DNA of 5,226 nt from Planctomycetaceae bacterium UBA6894 (GTDB lineage Bacteria > Planctomycetota > Planctomycetia > Gemmatales > Gemmataceae), in NCBI GenBank assembly GCA_002451275.1, contig DKBS01000123.1:4907-10132 (forward strand), in the 5' to 3' direction. Shown here piece after piece: positions 1-5,226 of this stretch. A model generated the notes under the pieces. That model worked only from the letters and a program-made list of their open reading frames with translations, was not told the origin of the DNA and made no database searches. The first letter of the stretch is position 1; every line of letters begins with the position of its first letter. The position numbers and the translations under genes are program-made.

Positions 1-1
1 G

Positions 2-127
2 GTGGTGGTCGATCAGGGTGGCAAGATTGTCTGGACCGATGGGCATGCCCGCCACAAGCACCAGGCCCCGGCGGAAACCGTCCAGCACTTGGACCAGGCG
101 CTGTCAGATGCCCTCGGGAGCGAGTAA
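2..127 (+). CDS. C-terminal end of a possible redoxin/thioredoxin-like protein (partial)
   Basis: An open frame enters from the left edge and ends at TAA 125-127, giving 41 residues: VVVDQGGKIVWTDGHA, then a charged helix-like tail (AETVQHLDQALSDAL) ending GSE. The pattern 'hydrophobic strand, D-x-x-G-K-I-V-W, then a final amphipathic helix' resembles the last strand and helix of AhpC/TSA-type redoxins and TlpA-like thioredoxins. That resemblance is the only basis for the name; the CxxC or peroxidatic Cys region would lie outside the window. Codon choice is GC-rich in third positions and the frame is uninterrupted, so I trust the coding call more than the family. Any other alpha/beta protein ending in a strand and helix remains possible. 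No canonical terminator directly follows the stop; the first clear hairpin is about 95 bases downstream. Confidence 0.5.
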   Translation: MVVDQGGKIVWTDGHARHKHQAPAETVQHLDQALSDALGSE

Positions 128-220
128 AGCCCCCCCTGTAGGTGTTGAATCAACGGCTGTTTACCTGCGAAAAAAGTCCCTACATCCCATCTGCTTCAAA
201 TCCAACCGCTCCTTTTTGTC

Positions 221-280
221 GCCAAAGGCAAGCCTTTGGCCCAACCACCCACATTTCCATGTGTTTGGAAGAAGGGTGGT
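221..280. other. Two adjacent stem-loops in the intergenic region
   Basis: The first hairpin pairs GCCAAAGG (221-228) with CCTTTGGC (233-240), an 8-bp perfect stem with a 4-base loop. Three bases later a second pairs ACCACCC (244-250) with GGGTGGT (274-280). Inside it, TTCCA (255-259) pairs with TGGAA (266-270), separated from the outer stem by a small internal loop, giving 12 bp in total. Neither hairpin is followed by a T-run on either strand, so they are not classical intrinsic terminators. They could mark the 3' end of the left-edge transcript, a small structured RNA or a protein-binding site. Only the pairing is seen; the role is unknown. Confidence 0.45.
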
Positions 281-444
281 CCCCCGTATATCTGGCTGAA
301 ACTGGCAAGATGTGACGAAGGGTTGGAATGTGCGGTTCCGGTGTGGCTGGATCAAACAAAAAGTGGGTCGGCATTGGAAGGTTTTACCAGACAGAAGGGC
401 GAAATCATCTGGGAACGATCCAAGGTGATCTCCTGCGAATCAAA

Positions 445-490
445 TTCAAAAAACGGAAAAGGCGTTGTTCAGATTGGTGGACAACGCCTT
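445..490 (-). terminator. Probable rho-independent terminator for minus-strand transcription
   Basis: Read on the minus strand, AAGGCGTTGT (490-481) pairs perfectly over 10 bp with ACAACGCCTT (468-459) around a 12-base loop. It is followed at once by a T-rich tract (TTTTCCGTTTTTT, with the stem's last T bases). This is the form of an intrinsic terminator. The nearest minus-strand gene ends at 1212, more than 700 bases away, so it would stop read-through or antisense transcripts crossing the PEP-CTERM gene. On the plus strand the same hairpin lacks a T-run and would sit in the 5' leader of the PEP-CTERM mRNA, about 48 bases before its start codon. Confidence 0.6.
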
Positions 491-524
491 GGCTCCAGGA
501 GGCATGAGGATCAGCGAGTTTTCC

Positions 525-530
525 AGGGAG
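525..530 (+). promoter_or_regulatory. Ribosome binding site of the PEP-CTERM gene
   Basis: AGGGAG lies 8 bases before ATG 539-541. This spacing, together with the signal peptide that starts exactly at that ATG, fixes the start there, although the frame stays open a further 300 bases upstream. A better Shine-Dalgarno match, AGGAGG at 497-502, is too far upstream to serve this start. Confidence 0.6.
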
Positions 531-538
531 CCGGAAAC

Positions 539-1159
539 ATGCGCCTGACATGGGTGATGGGGTGGTTGGTCTTGATGGTGGCGAATGTCCGCGCCGATGT
601 GGTGGTGCTGCAAAATACGGCTGTCGCCACGGATGTTTCCAATGCCGCGGGACAAGGGGTGGACCTGACATTTACCCTGTCCGCCACGGCAAGGGTTTCC
701 AAGGTCCATCTGTTTCGAAGCGCTCCAGCCAACATCAGTGTGGAAGTGCAGAGGAACGGAAGCGCTGTAGGCATGCCGTCTGATATCAACGTGGCCGCAG
801 TGAGCGCAGGGACCGATGAGTATTCCTATAACCTGACGAATATAAGCGCTTTTGACTTTACCCCGGGTGACAACTGGCTTATCCGCATGACACTGGGTCA
901 ATCCGGTTTTCAGGCATCCTCGGCGGTGTCCCTGGATGACCCGCTGGGTATTTTCACGACCAAAAGCGAGTCGGGGTTGCAGGTGTCCGGTGGCGGGACT
1001 GGCTATGTCCGCTTCCAGATGTACGGCTCGGCGGTCCCCGAACCGGGCACGATGCTCCTCGGCGGTTTAGCAGCCATGGCCGGTGGAGCCGGGGTGTGGT
1101 GGAAGCGCCGCCGCAACAGGGCGGCGCATGAAAAATCGGGTGGGATTGTGGCTGATTGA
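539..1159 (+). CDS. Exported PEP-CTERM sorting-domain protein
   Basis: A 206-residue protein probably exported and processed at the cell envelope. Residues 1-19 form a short signal peptide (MRLTWVMGWLVLMVANVRA) with a likely cut before D20. The mature part (20-165) is polar, rich in Ser, Thr, Val, Gly and Asn, and probably all-beta; it has no catalytic motif I recognise. The C-terminus carries the PEP-CTERM signal: V-P-E-P at 166-169, a hydrophobic, glycine-rich stretch at 170-188, and the basic cluster KRRRNR at 189-194. In known systems this tripartite tail is recognised by exosortase, a membrane transpeptidase-like enzyme, and such proteins are linked to exopolysaccharide or surface structures; no exosortase gene lies in this window. 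An extra 12 residues (195-206) follow the basic cluster, where most family members stop within a few residues. Start chosen from the signal peptide and the AGGGAG site. The gene converges with the minus-strand gene ending at 1212. Confidence 0.88.
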   Translation: MRLTWVMGWLVLMVANVRADVVVLQNTAVATDVSNAAGQGVDLTFTLSATARVSKVHLFRSAPANISVEVQRNGSAVGMPSDINVAAVSAGTDEYSYNLTNISAFDFTPGDNWLIRMTLGQSGFQASSAVSLDDPLGIFTTKSESGLQVSGGGTGYVRFQMYGSAVPEPGTMLLGGLAAMAGGAGVWWKRRRNRAAHEKSGGIVAD

Positions 1160-1211
1160 GTGTTCAAGGACGGCGGTCAGCCTTTTCCCGTTTTCGGGGC
1201 ATTTCCGCCAA

Positions 1212-1658
1212 TCATTTTGGTTCCTTCAACATGCCCATCATGCCCTGCAGGCGCTGCATCGTGCGGGCTTCCATCTCCTGCAGCATCCGGGCGGTCTCCG
1301 GGTCCATGCCGGGTGAGCCGGCCCGGGGCAGTTTCGCCATCACCGCCTCGAGTTTGTTTGCCAGATCCTCGGGCAGGACCTGCTTCATCATCTCGGCGTA
1401 GCCGGTTGAAAACAGGGATTCGGTCTGGGGCGTCGCCTGGCGCTCGCGCCGCTGGTTGGCCGGGTCGCAGGGGCAGGGGACTCCACGCTGGTGCGCCTCG
1501 ACATGCGCCTGGGCCACCTGGTGCAACTGGTTGTCGCGGGGAATCCGCTCCAAGGCCCTGTGGAAATGCGGCTGCGCCCCGGCAAGGCGGCCGGAGTGCG
1601 CCATCACCTGCCCCTGGGAAAGGGCGGTGGCGAGATCAAGGGTTTTCAGGAGTACCAA
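1212..1658 (-). CDS. Small protein with one TPR-like motif and Met-rich C-terminus
   Basis: About 148 residues; no named family recognised. Residues 9-42 match the tetratricopeptide spacing: G at motif position 8 (G16), G at 15 (G23), A at 20 (A28), F at 24 (F32), A at 27 (A35) and P at 32 (P40). TPR helices usually mediate protein-protein contact. A CPC motif (C62, C64) follows in a charged linker, then helical segments (87-110 and 119-146) with Met-rich, coiled-coil-like spacing. Third codon positions are strongly GC-rich from about 1655 downwards, supporting coding. The start is uncertain. TTG 1656-1658 is chosen because the TPR motif needs the residues before the next ATG (1602-1604) and because GGAAAAGA (1673-1666) lies 7 bases upstream. 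ATG 1604 has AGGGG 6 bases upstream and would give 130 residues but cut the motif. The frame is open back to a GTG at 1850 inside the upstream gene, but that extension has much weaker third-position GC. A 5'-truncated relic of a longer TPR protein is also possible. Confidence 0.65.
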   Translation of the reverse strand: MVLLKTLDLATALSQGQVMAHSGRLAGAQPHFHRALERIPRDNQLHQVAQAHVEAHQRGVPCPCDPANQRRERQATPQTESLFSTGYAEMMKQVLPEDLANKLEAVMAKLPRAGSPGMDPETARMLQEMEARTMQRLQGMMGMLKEPK

Positions 1659-1773
1659 TTCTCGGTCTTTTCCAAAACATCCACTTGGGGTCGGGGCACT
1701 GTCCGATGCCCTTTGTTGTGAAAAGATCCAAGGTTCAGGTGGTTCCGGAACAAGGTTTTCGTGGCTGGGCGAA

Positions 1774-1804
1774 AACGGGCGGCACGGCTTGCAGGCGGGC
1801 CGCC
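1774..1804 (-). terminator. Weak hairpin just after the large gene
   Basis: Starting two bases after the stop codon of the large minus-strand gene, GGCGGC (1804-1799) can pair with GCCGCC (1783-1778) across a 15-base loop, followed by CG and then TTTTC on the minus strand. The stem is short, the loop is wide and the T-run has only four bases, so termination would be partial at best. The remaining gap (about 1659-1776) before the downstream gene shows no convincing promoter. Confidence 0.3.
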
Positions 1805-1806
1805 GG

Positions 1807-4800
1807 TCACAAGTTGATCCGGCCTGCATCCGGTCCGCCGGAGCTTTCACGCGAGCCGGCGATATCCTCCTCCACCCCGGTCAGGCTTTCGCCTTGGGCA
1901 AGCCGGTCAAGCCAGTGGTTCAGGCCCGACATGTCCGAGTAAACAAAACGGTCCAGGTAGGTCGAGTACATCCGGCTGATTTCCCGCTCGAGATACTCTC
2001 GGCTGTTGAGGAATTCCCAGACTGCCCGGTAGGCCCCCTCTTCGGCCAGGACCCTGTTGAAATGTGCCAGACCGTCGGAGTCGGCCTCACGCAGCAACAG
2101 GTTCTGGTACAGGCTTGGAACGAATCCGTCCAGGCCGCCCACCTTGGCCATGTATTCGGGGGACGAAAGAATTCCTGCCCGGACTTCCAGCAGCGAGGCT
2201 CCCCGGATCATCTTTGCCACCCAGTTCTCCAGCCCAGCGGGGTCGGCATCCCGCCCCAATAGGTACGTGTAGGTTGCCCCCACATCCTGCTCAAGGTTTT
2301 CCCTTGAACCGAGGATGGCCGCCGCAATGGCTTCGAAGGATGTGCCAGACTGCCACCTTACGGTGAAGTGGTCCAGGCCGCGGGCGTCGGGCTCGCGTTG
2401 GAGAATCTCCCGGTACAAACCGGCTACGGTGTTCCTTTCCGGGCTTCCAAAGTCCATGGTGACCTCATCATCGGCCTCGCCTTGCGGGATCCTGCCAATG
2501 TTCACCAGATTGTCAAACTGGTAGCCGTAAGCCTTGTTCGCCCAGAAATACCCGTCCTGCGCCGCCACGCCGTTGTAGCCACCAGCCGATGTCGCGAAAG
2601 GCAATCCGGGTCCGAAGAGTATAGCCTCCACGCCTGCGGATTTCGCTTGGTCCATGTGGCTTTGCCAAACGATGTTCCCTTGCCCGTCCACCGTTCGGGC
2701 CGCGTCGTTTGCGTTGTTCTGCTTCAGGAAATCTGGCCGGGTGGCCGCTCCCCCGGCGGTATTGCCGCTAAAAGTGTCACCCAGGAAGTAGCTGACAGCC
2801 GAGTCCTCCCAGGCCTGAACTGTGTCACTAGTGGCCTTGTTGGCCAGATCTGGGTAAAGGGCTTGGGTGCCGGGGTTCACGGAGGTCGAACCGTTCACAT
2901 GGCCCACCGGAATCTGCCACAATCGCACTGGAATTTGTCCGAGGCTTTGGTGGAGCTGGCCGGCGTATTCCAGGTAGTTGTCCCAATGGTCTCCATTGAA
3001 GAACCAGCTTGTCGCCTCAGGATCAGTGAAACCTGGGGATGTGAGGGCCTGCTGGTCGTTGCCACCGTCGATGCCGTATTTATCGAGGGCGATGAAATCG
3101 GGACCCGCAGCCTTGGCGCCACCCAAAGCAGGCATGTCCATGATGCCCGCCGCTTGGTACCACTCCGCGGTCACCTTGGCCACGGCGCGTACGAAATCCT
3201 GGCCATTCTCGAATGTCTGGTTGTTTGCCAGGAACCAGTCGGTCACCTTGGAGATACCCTTGCCCCAACCGCTCAGGTCCGGCATGGAGAAATCTGTGGC
3301 CCAGAGGTTGAACTTCCAGCCGAACTGCAGGTTGACCGACTCGCTGCCTTGCTTGCTCAGGTACCGTGTCCCGGCGTTCATCGTCTGGACGAACTGGACC
3401 AGCGAATTTCCGGAGACCGAGCCGCCTGGCACCAAGCCGACATCGGCGGCCAACTGACCGATGTCGTATCCGAGGTCGATTTCTCCAGGTTGGTTCCAGA
3501 GGTCGATGGTCGGGGGACTGGCTGGCGGATTCGCTCCCGGCGAATAAGCGGCCTTCATCATGTACGCGAGGAAATCCGGCTCGATGATGACGGACACCGT
3601 GGTTCCCTGTGCGTAGCCGCGGATGGTGTCCAAGGCGAACTTGTAATCCGCCAGGTACTGGCGCATGAAATCCTTGTTGCGCAGGTTGGCCAGCGCCAGG
3701 GCGCCGCTCTCGTCCATTTTCTGGCGGTTCCCCTTGGAATCGTCGTACAGGCCCGCCATCAGGTTGTAGAGGACCACGGTCGGGGTAGCGCCTGATTTGA
3801 TGGATTCCCGCAGTGACTGGATCAGGGCCTTGCCATCGTAACCGCCGTTTGCCAGCCGCCAGGAATTCGGGGTGCGTTGCCACGAGGCGCCTGATTCATT
3901 GCTCACCATGGCGGGTTGCGCCGCGGAGGTGGACGAGGGTTCGATCGAAGTCTTACTGGCCTGAAGGGGTACCTGGTTGGGGCCGCCCTGCAGATAGATA
4001 TACTGGTGGTCGAAATTCTTGAATCCGGCGGCATCAGCGGGGTTAGTGGTGGTGCCCCGGAAAAAGTCCTGATCGTTGTTCTGGTTGGTGTTCACGGCAC
4101 CCAGGCCGACATACGGTGTCCCTTCCGGGGGATTGCCTTGGGTATCCAGAACCACCAGACCCAGATACCTGGGGGCCGTCGCGGCGCCGGGCATCGTGTT
4201 GCTGATGCCGATGGCGGTGGTATAAGGCTGGCCACCCAAGGGTGATGTGTCGATGTTCAGGTACCACAAGTTGGAGGCTGCGTCCTTGGCAAGGGTCGCC
4301 TCCACCCCGTAGCGGTTTTGGGAAATTGATAATTCCGCCGCAATCGGGGCCCGATCGTACCTGGGACTGGTACTGCTTCCCAGTTCACCCAGCGCGATTT
4401 TGTACTTTTGATTGGGTTGAAGCACCAACGCCGCAACCTGCTCGCCTGCTGTGCCACGGATGGTCCGCACGCCTTCCGGGGCCGTGTCCGAATAGTCTAA
4501 ATTCGTCAGGGCGATGGAACCGGTTTGCTTGGGTTCCCCCTGCAATCCGGAGTAGATCGGCACCGTGCGGACGGTTTGGCCGGACCCGTCGCGCACCACA
4601 ACCACATACTCGTTGCCCACCGAGCACATCCTCAGCGGAAGGATGACCGGGTTGGAGATCGGGGGCCAGGCTGTGGTGTCGGTGTTTTTTGTGAAATCAC
4701 GGGCGGGAAGGGAAGTCTCCCAGGCGTCCTCGGTTCCCCCCAGGTAGTAACGGGAGTTGACAGCGATCGGTTTGCCGTTTTCCTCAACAGACCAGGTCAG

Positions 4801-5055
4801 GCCGGTAAGGTCGGTTCCCGCCGGCCATGTGAAGTAGATTCCCGTTTGCGAACCGGGCAATGCAGGCGTGGTCCATGCGCCGTAACTGGCCAAGGTCACA
4901 TTGGACGGGGCTTGCATCCCCGAGGCCGCCATTGTGACGAAAGCAATTTCTCCCGGGCCTTCCCCCAACAGGTCCGACGGAGTGATGCGCCCTTCCAACA
5001 TTTCGAGGGCCGGTCGAAATTTGCGAATGTGGAGAGATTGGGTGGAGGAGGACAT
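1807..5055 (-). CDS. Large extracellular protein: glycoside-hydrolase-like core with four C-terminal DUF4214 repeats
   Basis: A 1082-residue protein, probably exported. Residues 11-30 hold the planctomycete N-terminal motif (RKFRPALEMLEGRITPSDLL); no ordinary hydrophobic signal peptide precedes it. Residues about 31-365 look beta-rich, with two or more sandwich-like segments (strands near 73-90, 146-168, 206-222 and 296-304), which could bind carbohydrate or act as spacers. A Ser/Thr/Pro/Ala linker (about 367-385) leads to a central region (about 388-850) with TIM-barrel-hydrolase-like signatures: VVLY 427-430, VIIEPD 489-494, ALDKYGIDG 656-664, WFFNGDHWDNYLEY 684-697, RLWQIPVGH 711-719, YFLGD 756-760 and AILFGPG 811-817. 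The IIEPD strand resembles that of GH6 cellulases, where the Asp is the general acid, but the GH6 RDC motif is absent, so substrate and activity are unproven. Residues 877-1070 hold four DUF4214 repeats. Start: ATG 5053-5055, immediately before the N-terminal motif, with GGGGA about 11 bases upstream. A sigma70-like promoter lies at 5098-5125. The gene is intact, without visible frameshift. Confidence 0.85.
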   Translation of the reverse strand: MSSSTQSLHIRKFRPALEMLEGRITPSDLLGEGPGEIAFVTMAASGMQAPSNVTLASYGAWTTPALPGSQTGIYFTWPAGTDLTGLTWSVEENGKPIAVNSRYYLGGTEDAWETSLPARDFTKNTDTTAWPPISNPVILPLRMCSVGNEYVVVVRDGSGQTVRTVPIYSGLQGEPKQTGSIALTNLDYSDTAPEGVRTIRGTAGEQVAALVLQPNQKYKIALGELGSSTSPRYDRAPIAAELSISQNRYGVEATLAKDAASNLWYLNIDTSPLGGQPYTTAIGISNTMPGAATAPRYLGLVVLDTQGNPPEGTPYVGLGAVNTNQNNDQDFFRGTTTNPADAAGFKNFDHQYIYLQGGPNQVPLQASKTSIEPSSTSAAQPAMVSNESGASWQRTPNSWRLANGGYDGKALIQSLRESIKSGATPTVVLYNLMAGLYDDSKGNRQKMDESGALALANLRNKDFMRQYLADYKFALDTIRGYAQGTTVSVIIEPDFLAYMMKAAYSPGANPPASPPTIDLWNQPGEIDLGYDIGQLAADVGLVPGGSVSGNSLVQFVQTMNAGTRYLSKQGSESVNLQFGWKFNLWATDFSMPDLSGWGKGISKVTDWFLANNQTFENGQDFVRAVAKVTAEWYQAAGIMDMPALGGAKAAGPDFIALDKYGIDGGNDQQALTSPGFTDPEATSWFFNGDHWDNYLEYAGQLHQSLGQIPVRLWQIPVGHVNGSTSVNPGTQALYPDLANKATSDTVQAWEDSAVSYFLGDTFSGNTAGGAATRPDFLKQNNANDAARTVDGQGNIVWQSHMDQAKSAGVEAILFGPGLPFATSAGGYNGVAAQDGYFWANKAYGYQFDNLVNIGRIPQGEADDEVTMDFGSPERNTVAGLYREILQREPDARGLDHFTVRWQSGTSFEAIAAAILGSRENLEQDVGATYTYLLGRDADPAGLENWVAKMIRGASLLEVRAGILSSPEYMAKVGGLDGFVPSLYQNLLLREADSDGLAHFNRVLAEEGAYRAVWEFLNSREYLEREISRMYSTYLDRFVYSDMSGLNHWLDRLAQGESLTGVEEDIAGSRESSGGPDAGRINL
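1846..2427 (-). repeat. Four tandem DUF4214 repeats encoded in the large gene
   Basis: The protein's C-terminal 195 residues repeat a unit of about 45-52 residues with the pattern 'LY..lL.R..D..GL..w...l..G.s...v...il.S.Ey'. The units begin at VAGLYREILQREPD (877), VGATYTYLLGRDAD (925), VPSLYQNLLLREAD (979) and ISRMYSTYLDRF (1026). They close with SREN (917), SPEY (965), SREY (1018) and SRE (1068). The fourth is degenerate: RFVYSDMSGL replaces the usual R-D-x-D-x-x-G-L. DUF4214 repeats occur at the ends of large secreted bacterial proteins; their molecular role is not established, though surface attachment or export is often supposed. Confidence 0.85.
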
Positions 5056-5057
5056 GA

Positions 5058-5077
5058 TTACATTTTCCCCAATGTAA
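5058..5077 (-). promoter_or_regulatory. Hairpin presenting the ribosome binding site of the large gene in its loop
   Basis: On the minus strand TTACATT (5077-5071) pairs perfectly with AATGTAA (5064-5058), a 7-bp stem with loop GGGGAA (5070-5065). The purine loop is the only Shine-Dalgarno-like sequence near ATG 5055-5053 and the stem ends two bases before that ATG. The stem's 3' arm also contains ATG-TAA (5063-5058), a start directly followed by a stop. Whether the structure forms in vivo or regulates translation is unknown; the stem is AU-rich and weak. Confidence 0.45.
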
Positions 5078-5097
5078 AAAGGACGCGCCTGTCCGAT

Positions 5098-5125
5098 ATT
5101 CTTGGCGTCACTGTTGATTTGTCAA
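5098..5125 (-). promoter_or_regulatory. Sigma70-like promoter of the large gene
   Basis: On the minus strand a perfect -35 box TTGACA (5125-5120) is followed after 16 bases by AAGAAT (5103-5098), four of six matches to TATAAT. Transcription would start near 5091, giving a leader of about 36 bases that contains the start-proximal hairpin. AT-rich sequence just upstream (5140-5164, including a T9 run on this strand) could help as an UP-like or bent element. Confidence 0.5.
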
Positions 5126-5226
5126 GATAGCAGGCCGGATAATTTCAATTTTCGCAAAAAAAAACGGATTCCAAGGCGCACAGTACCGGGAAGCTTGCCA
5201 AAGAAACTTATCTCTCATTCCCAAAT
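5126..5226. other. AT-rich upstream flank of the large gene
   Basis: About 100 bases to the right edge without a recognisable gene. It contains a run of nine A on the plus strand (5156-5164) and an AT-rich block (5138-5160). No paired stem sits beside the run strongly enough to call a terminator. The last 60 bases show nothing I can name. Confidence 0.5.

Larger units (their letters stand above)
128..538. other. Non-coding region upstream of the PEP-CTERM gene
   Basis: This 411-base stretch separates the left-edge gene from the PEP-CTERM gene. Open frames exist on both strands, but their translations are rich in Cys, Trp, His and Pro, lack recognisable domains and have no convincing ribosome binding sites, so I call no gene here. 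It holds two close stem-loops (221-280), a strong hairpin (459-490) and an AGGAGG sequence at 497-502. No promoter could be assigned confidently to the downstream gene. Confidence 0.6.

Noticed and set aside
236..538. In-frame upstream extension of the PEP-CTERM gene (about 100 extra codons)
   Set aside because: The added residues have no signal peptide or domain, there is no ribosome site at 236, and the extension would bury the clear signal peptide starting at 539.
446..901. Minus-strand open frame opposite the PEP-CTERM gene
   Set aside because: His- and Gln-rich translation with no domain, antisense to a gene that has both a signal peptide and a sorting signal.
1187..1198. CCCG-TTTT-CGGG hairpin between the convergent stops, as a terminator
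   Set aside because: The stem is only 4 bp and no T-run follows on either strand; too weak to call.
1659..1850. GTG start at 1850 for the TPR gene, overlapping the large gene's end
   Set aside because: Third-position GC in this stretch is about half, against a strongly GC-rich pattern downstream, and the residues are Cys/Pro-rich with no motif, so it reads as non-coding.
2368..3795. Long plus-strand open frame (475 codons) opposite the large gene
   Set aside because: It lies entirely antisense to a well-supported gene with recognisable domains. Long antisense frames are common in GC-rich DNA and this translation shows no family motif.
3080..3883. Minus-strand open frame in another register within the large gene
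   Set aside because: Arg/Pro/Gly-rich translation typical of an out-of-frame shadow; the main frame across the same bases holds the IIEPD and other conserved-looking motifs.
5156..5164. Nine-A run as the tail of a terminator for a gene beyond the right edge
   Set aside because: Read on the minus strand the T9 run has no convincing GC-rich stem directly before it; it is better seen as AT-rich promoter flank.
1..5226. CRISPR array, insertion sequence, tRNA or rRNA
   Set aside because: No regularly spaced direct repeats, no transposase-like frame with terminal inverted repeats, and no cloverleaf or conserved rRNA sequence were seen on either strand.

Overview
The window reads as chromosomal DNA of a GC-rich planctomycete, probably of the Gemmata group. 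Two sequence features point there. The large minus-strand protein begins with the 'LExLExRxxPS'-type N-terminal motif (here LEMLEGRITPS) typical of exported planctomycete proteins. The plus-strand protein ends in a PEP-CTERM sorting signal of the VPEPGTMLLGG...WWKRRR kind. The taxonomic call is inference from these signatures, not from a marker gene.

Layout, left to right. Bases 2-127 (+) are the last 41 codons of a gene entering from the left, possibly a redoxin/thioredoxin-like protein. A 411-base gap (128-538) has no convincing gene but holds two adjacent stem-loops (221-280) and a strong hairpin (459-490) that looks like an intrinsic terminator for minus-strand transcription. A 206-residue exported PEP-CTERM protein follows (539-1159, +). 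It converges with a small minus-strand gene (1212-1658) encoding one TPR-like helical pair and a Met-rich tail. Upstream of that, on the same strand, is the dominant gene (1807-5055, -). It encodes a 1082-residue putative extracellular protein with the planctomycete N-terminal motif, a beta-rich N-terminal half, a Ser/Thr/Pro/Ala linker, a glycoside-hydrolase-like central region and four C-terminal DUF4214 repeats. Its start lies behind a sigma70-like promoter (perfect TTGACA) and a small hairpin that carries the probable ribosome binding site in its loop.

How the genes fit together: the PEP-CTERM protein and the multidomain protein both look like exported or surface proteins. The small TPR gene may be co-transcribed with the large gene across a 148-base gap, although a weak hairpin in that gap could limit read-through. 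Nothing shows a shared pathway. No mobile element, CRISPR array, tRNA or rRNA was seen. The most unusual items are the architecture of the large protein, whose central region has a GH6-like IIEPD motif but no recognised family assignment, and the RNA structures around the two starts. I do not see convincing evidence of a wholly new system here.
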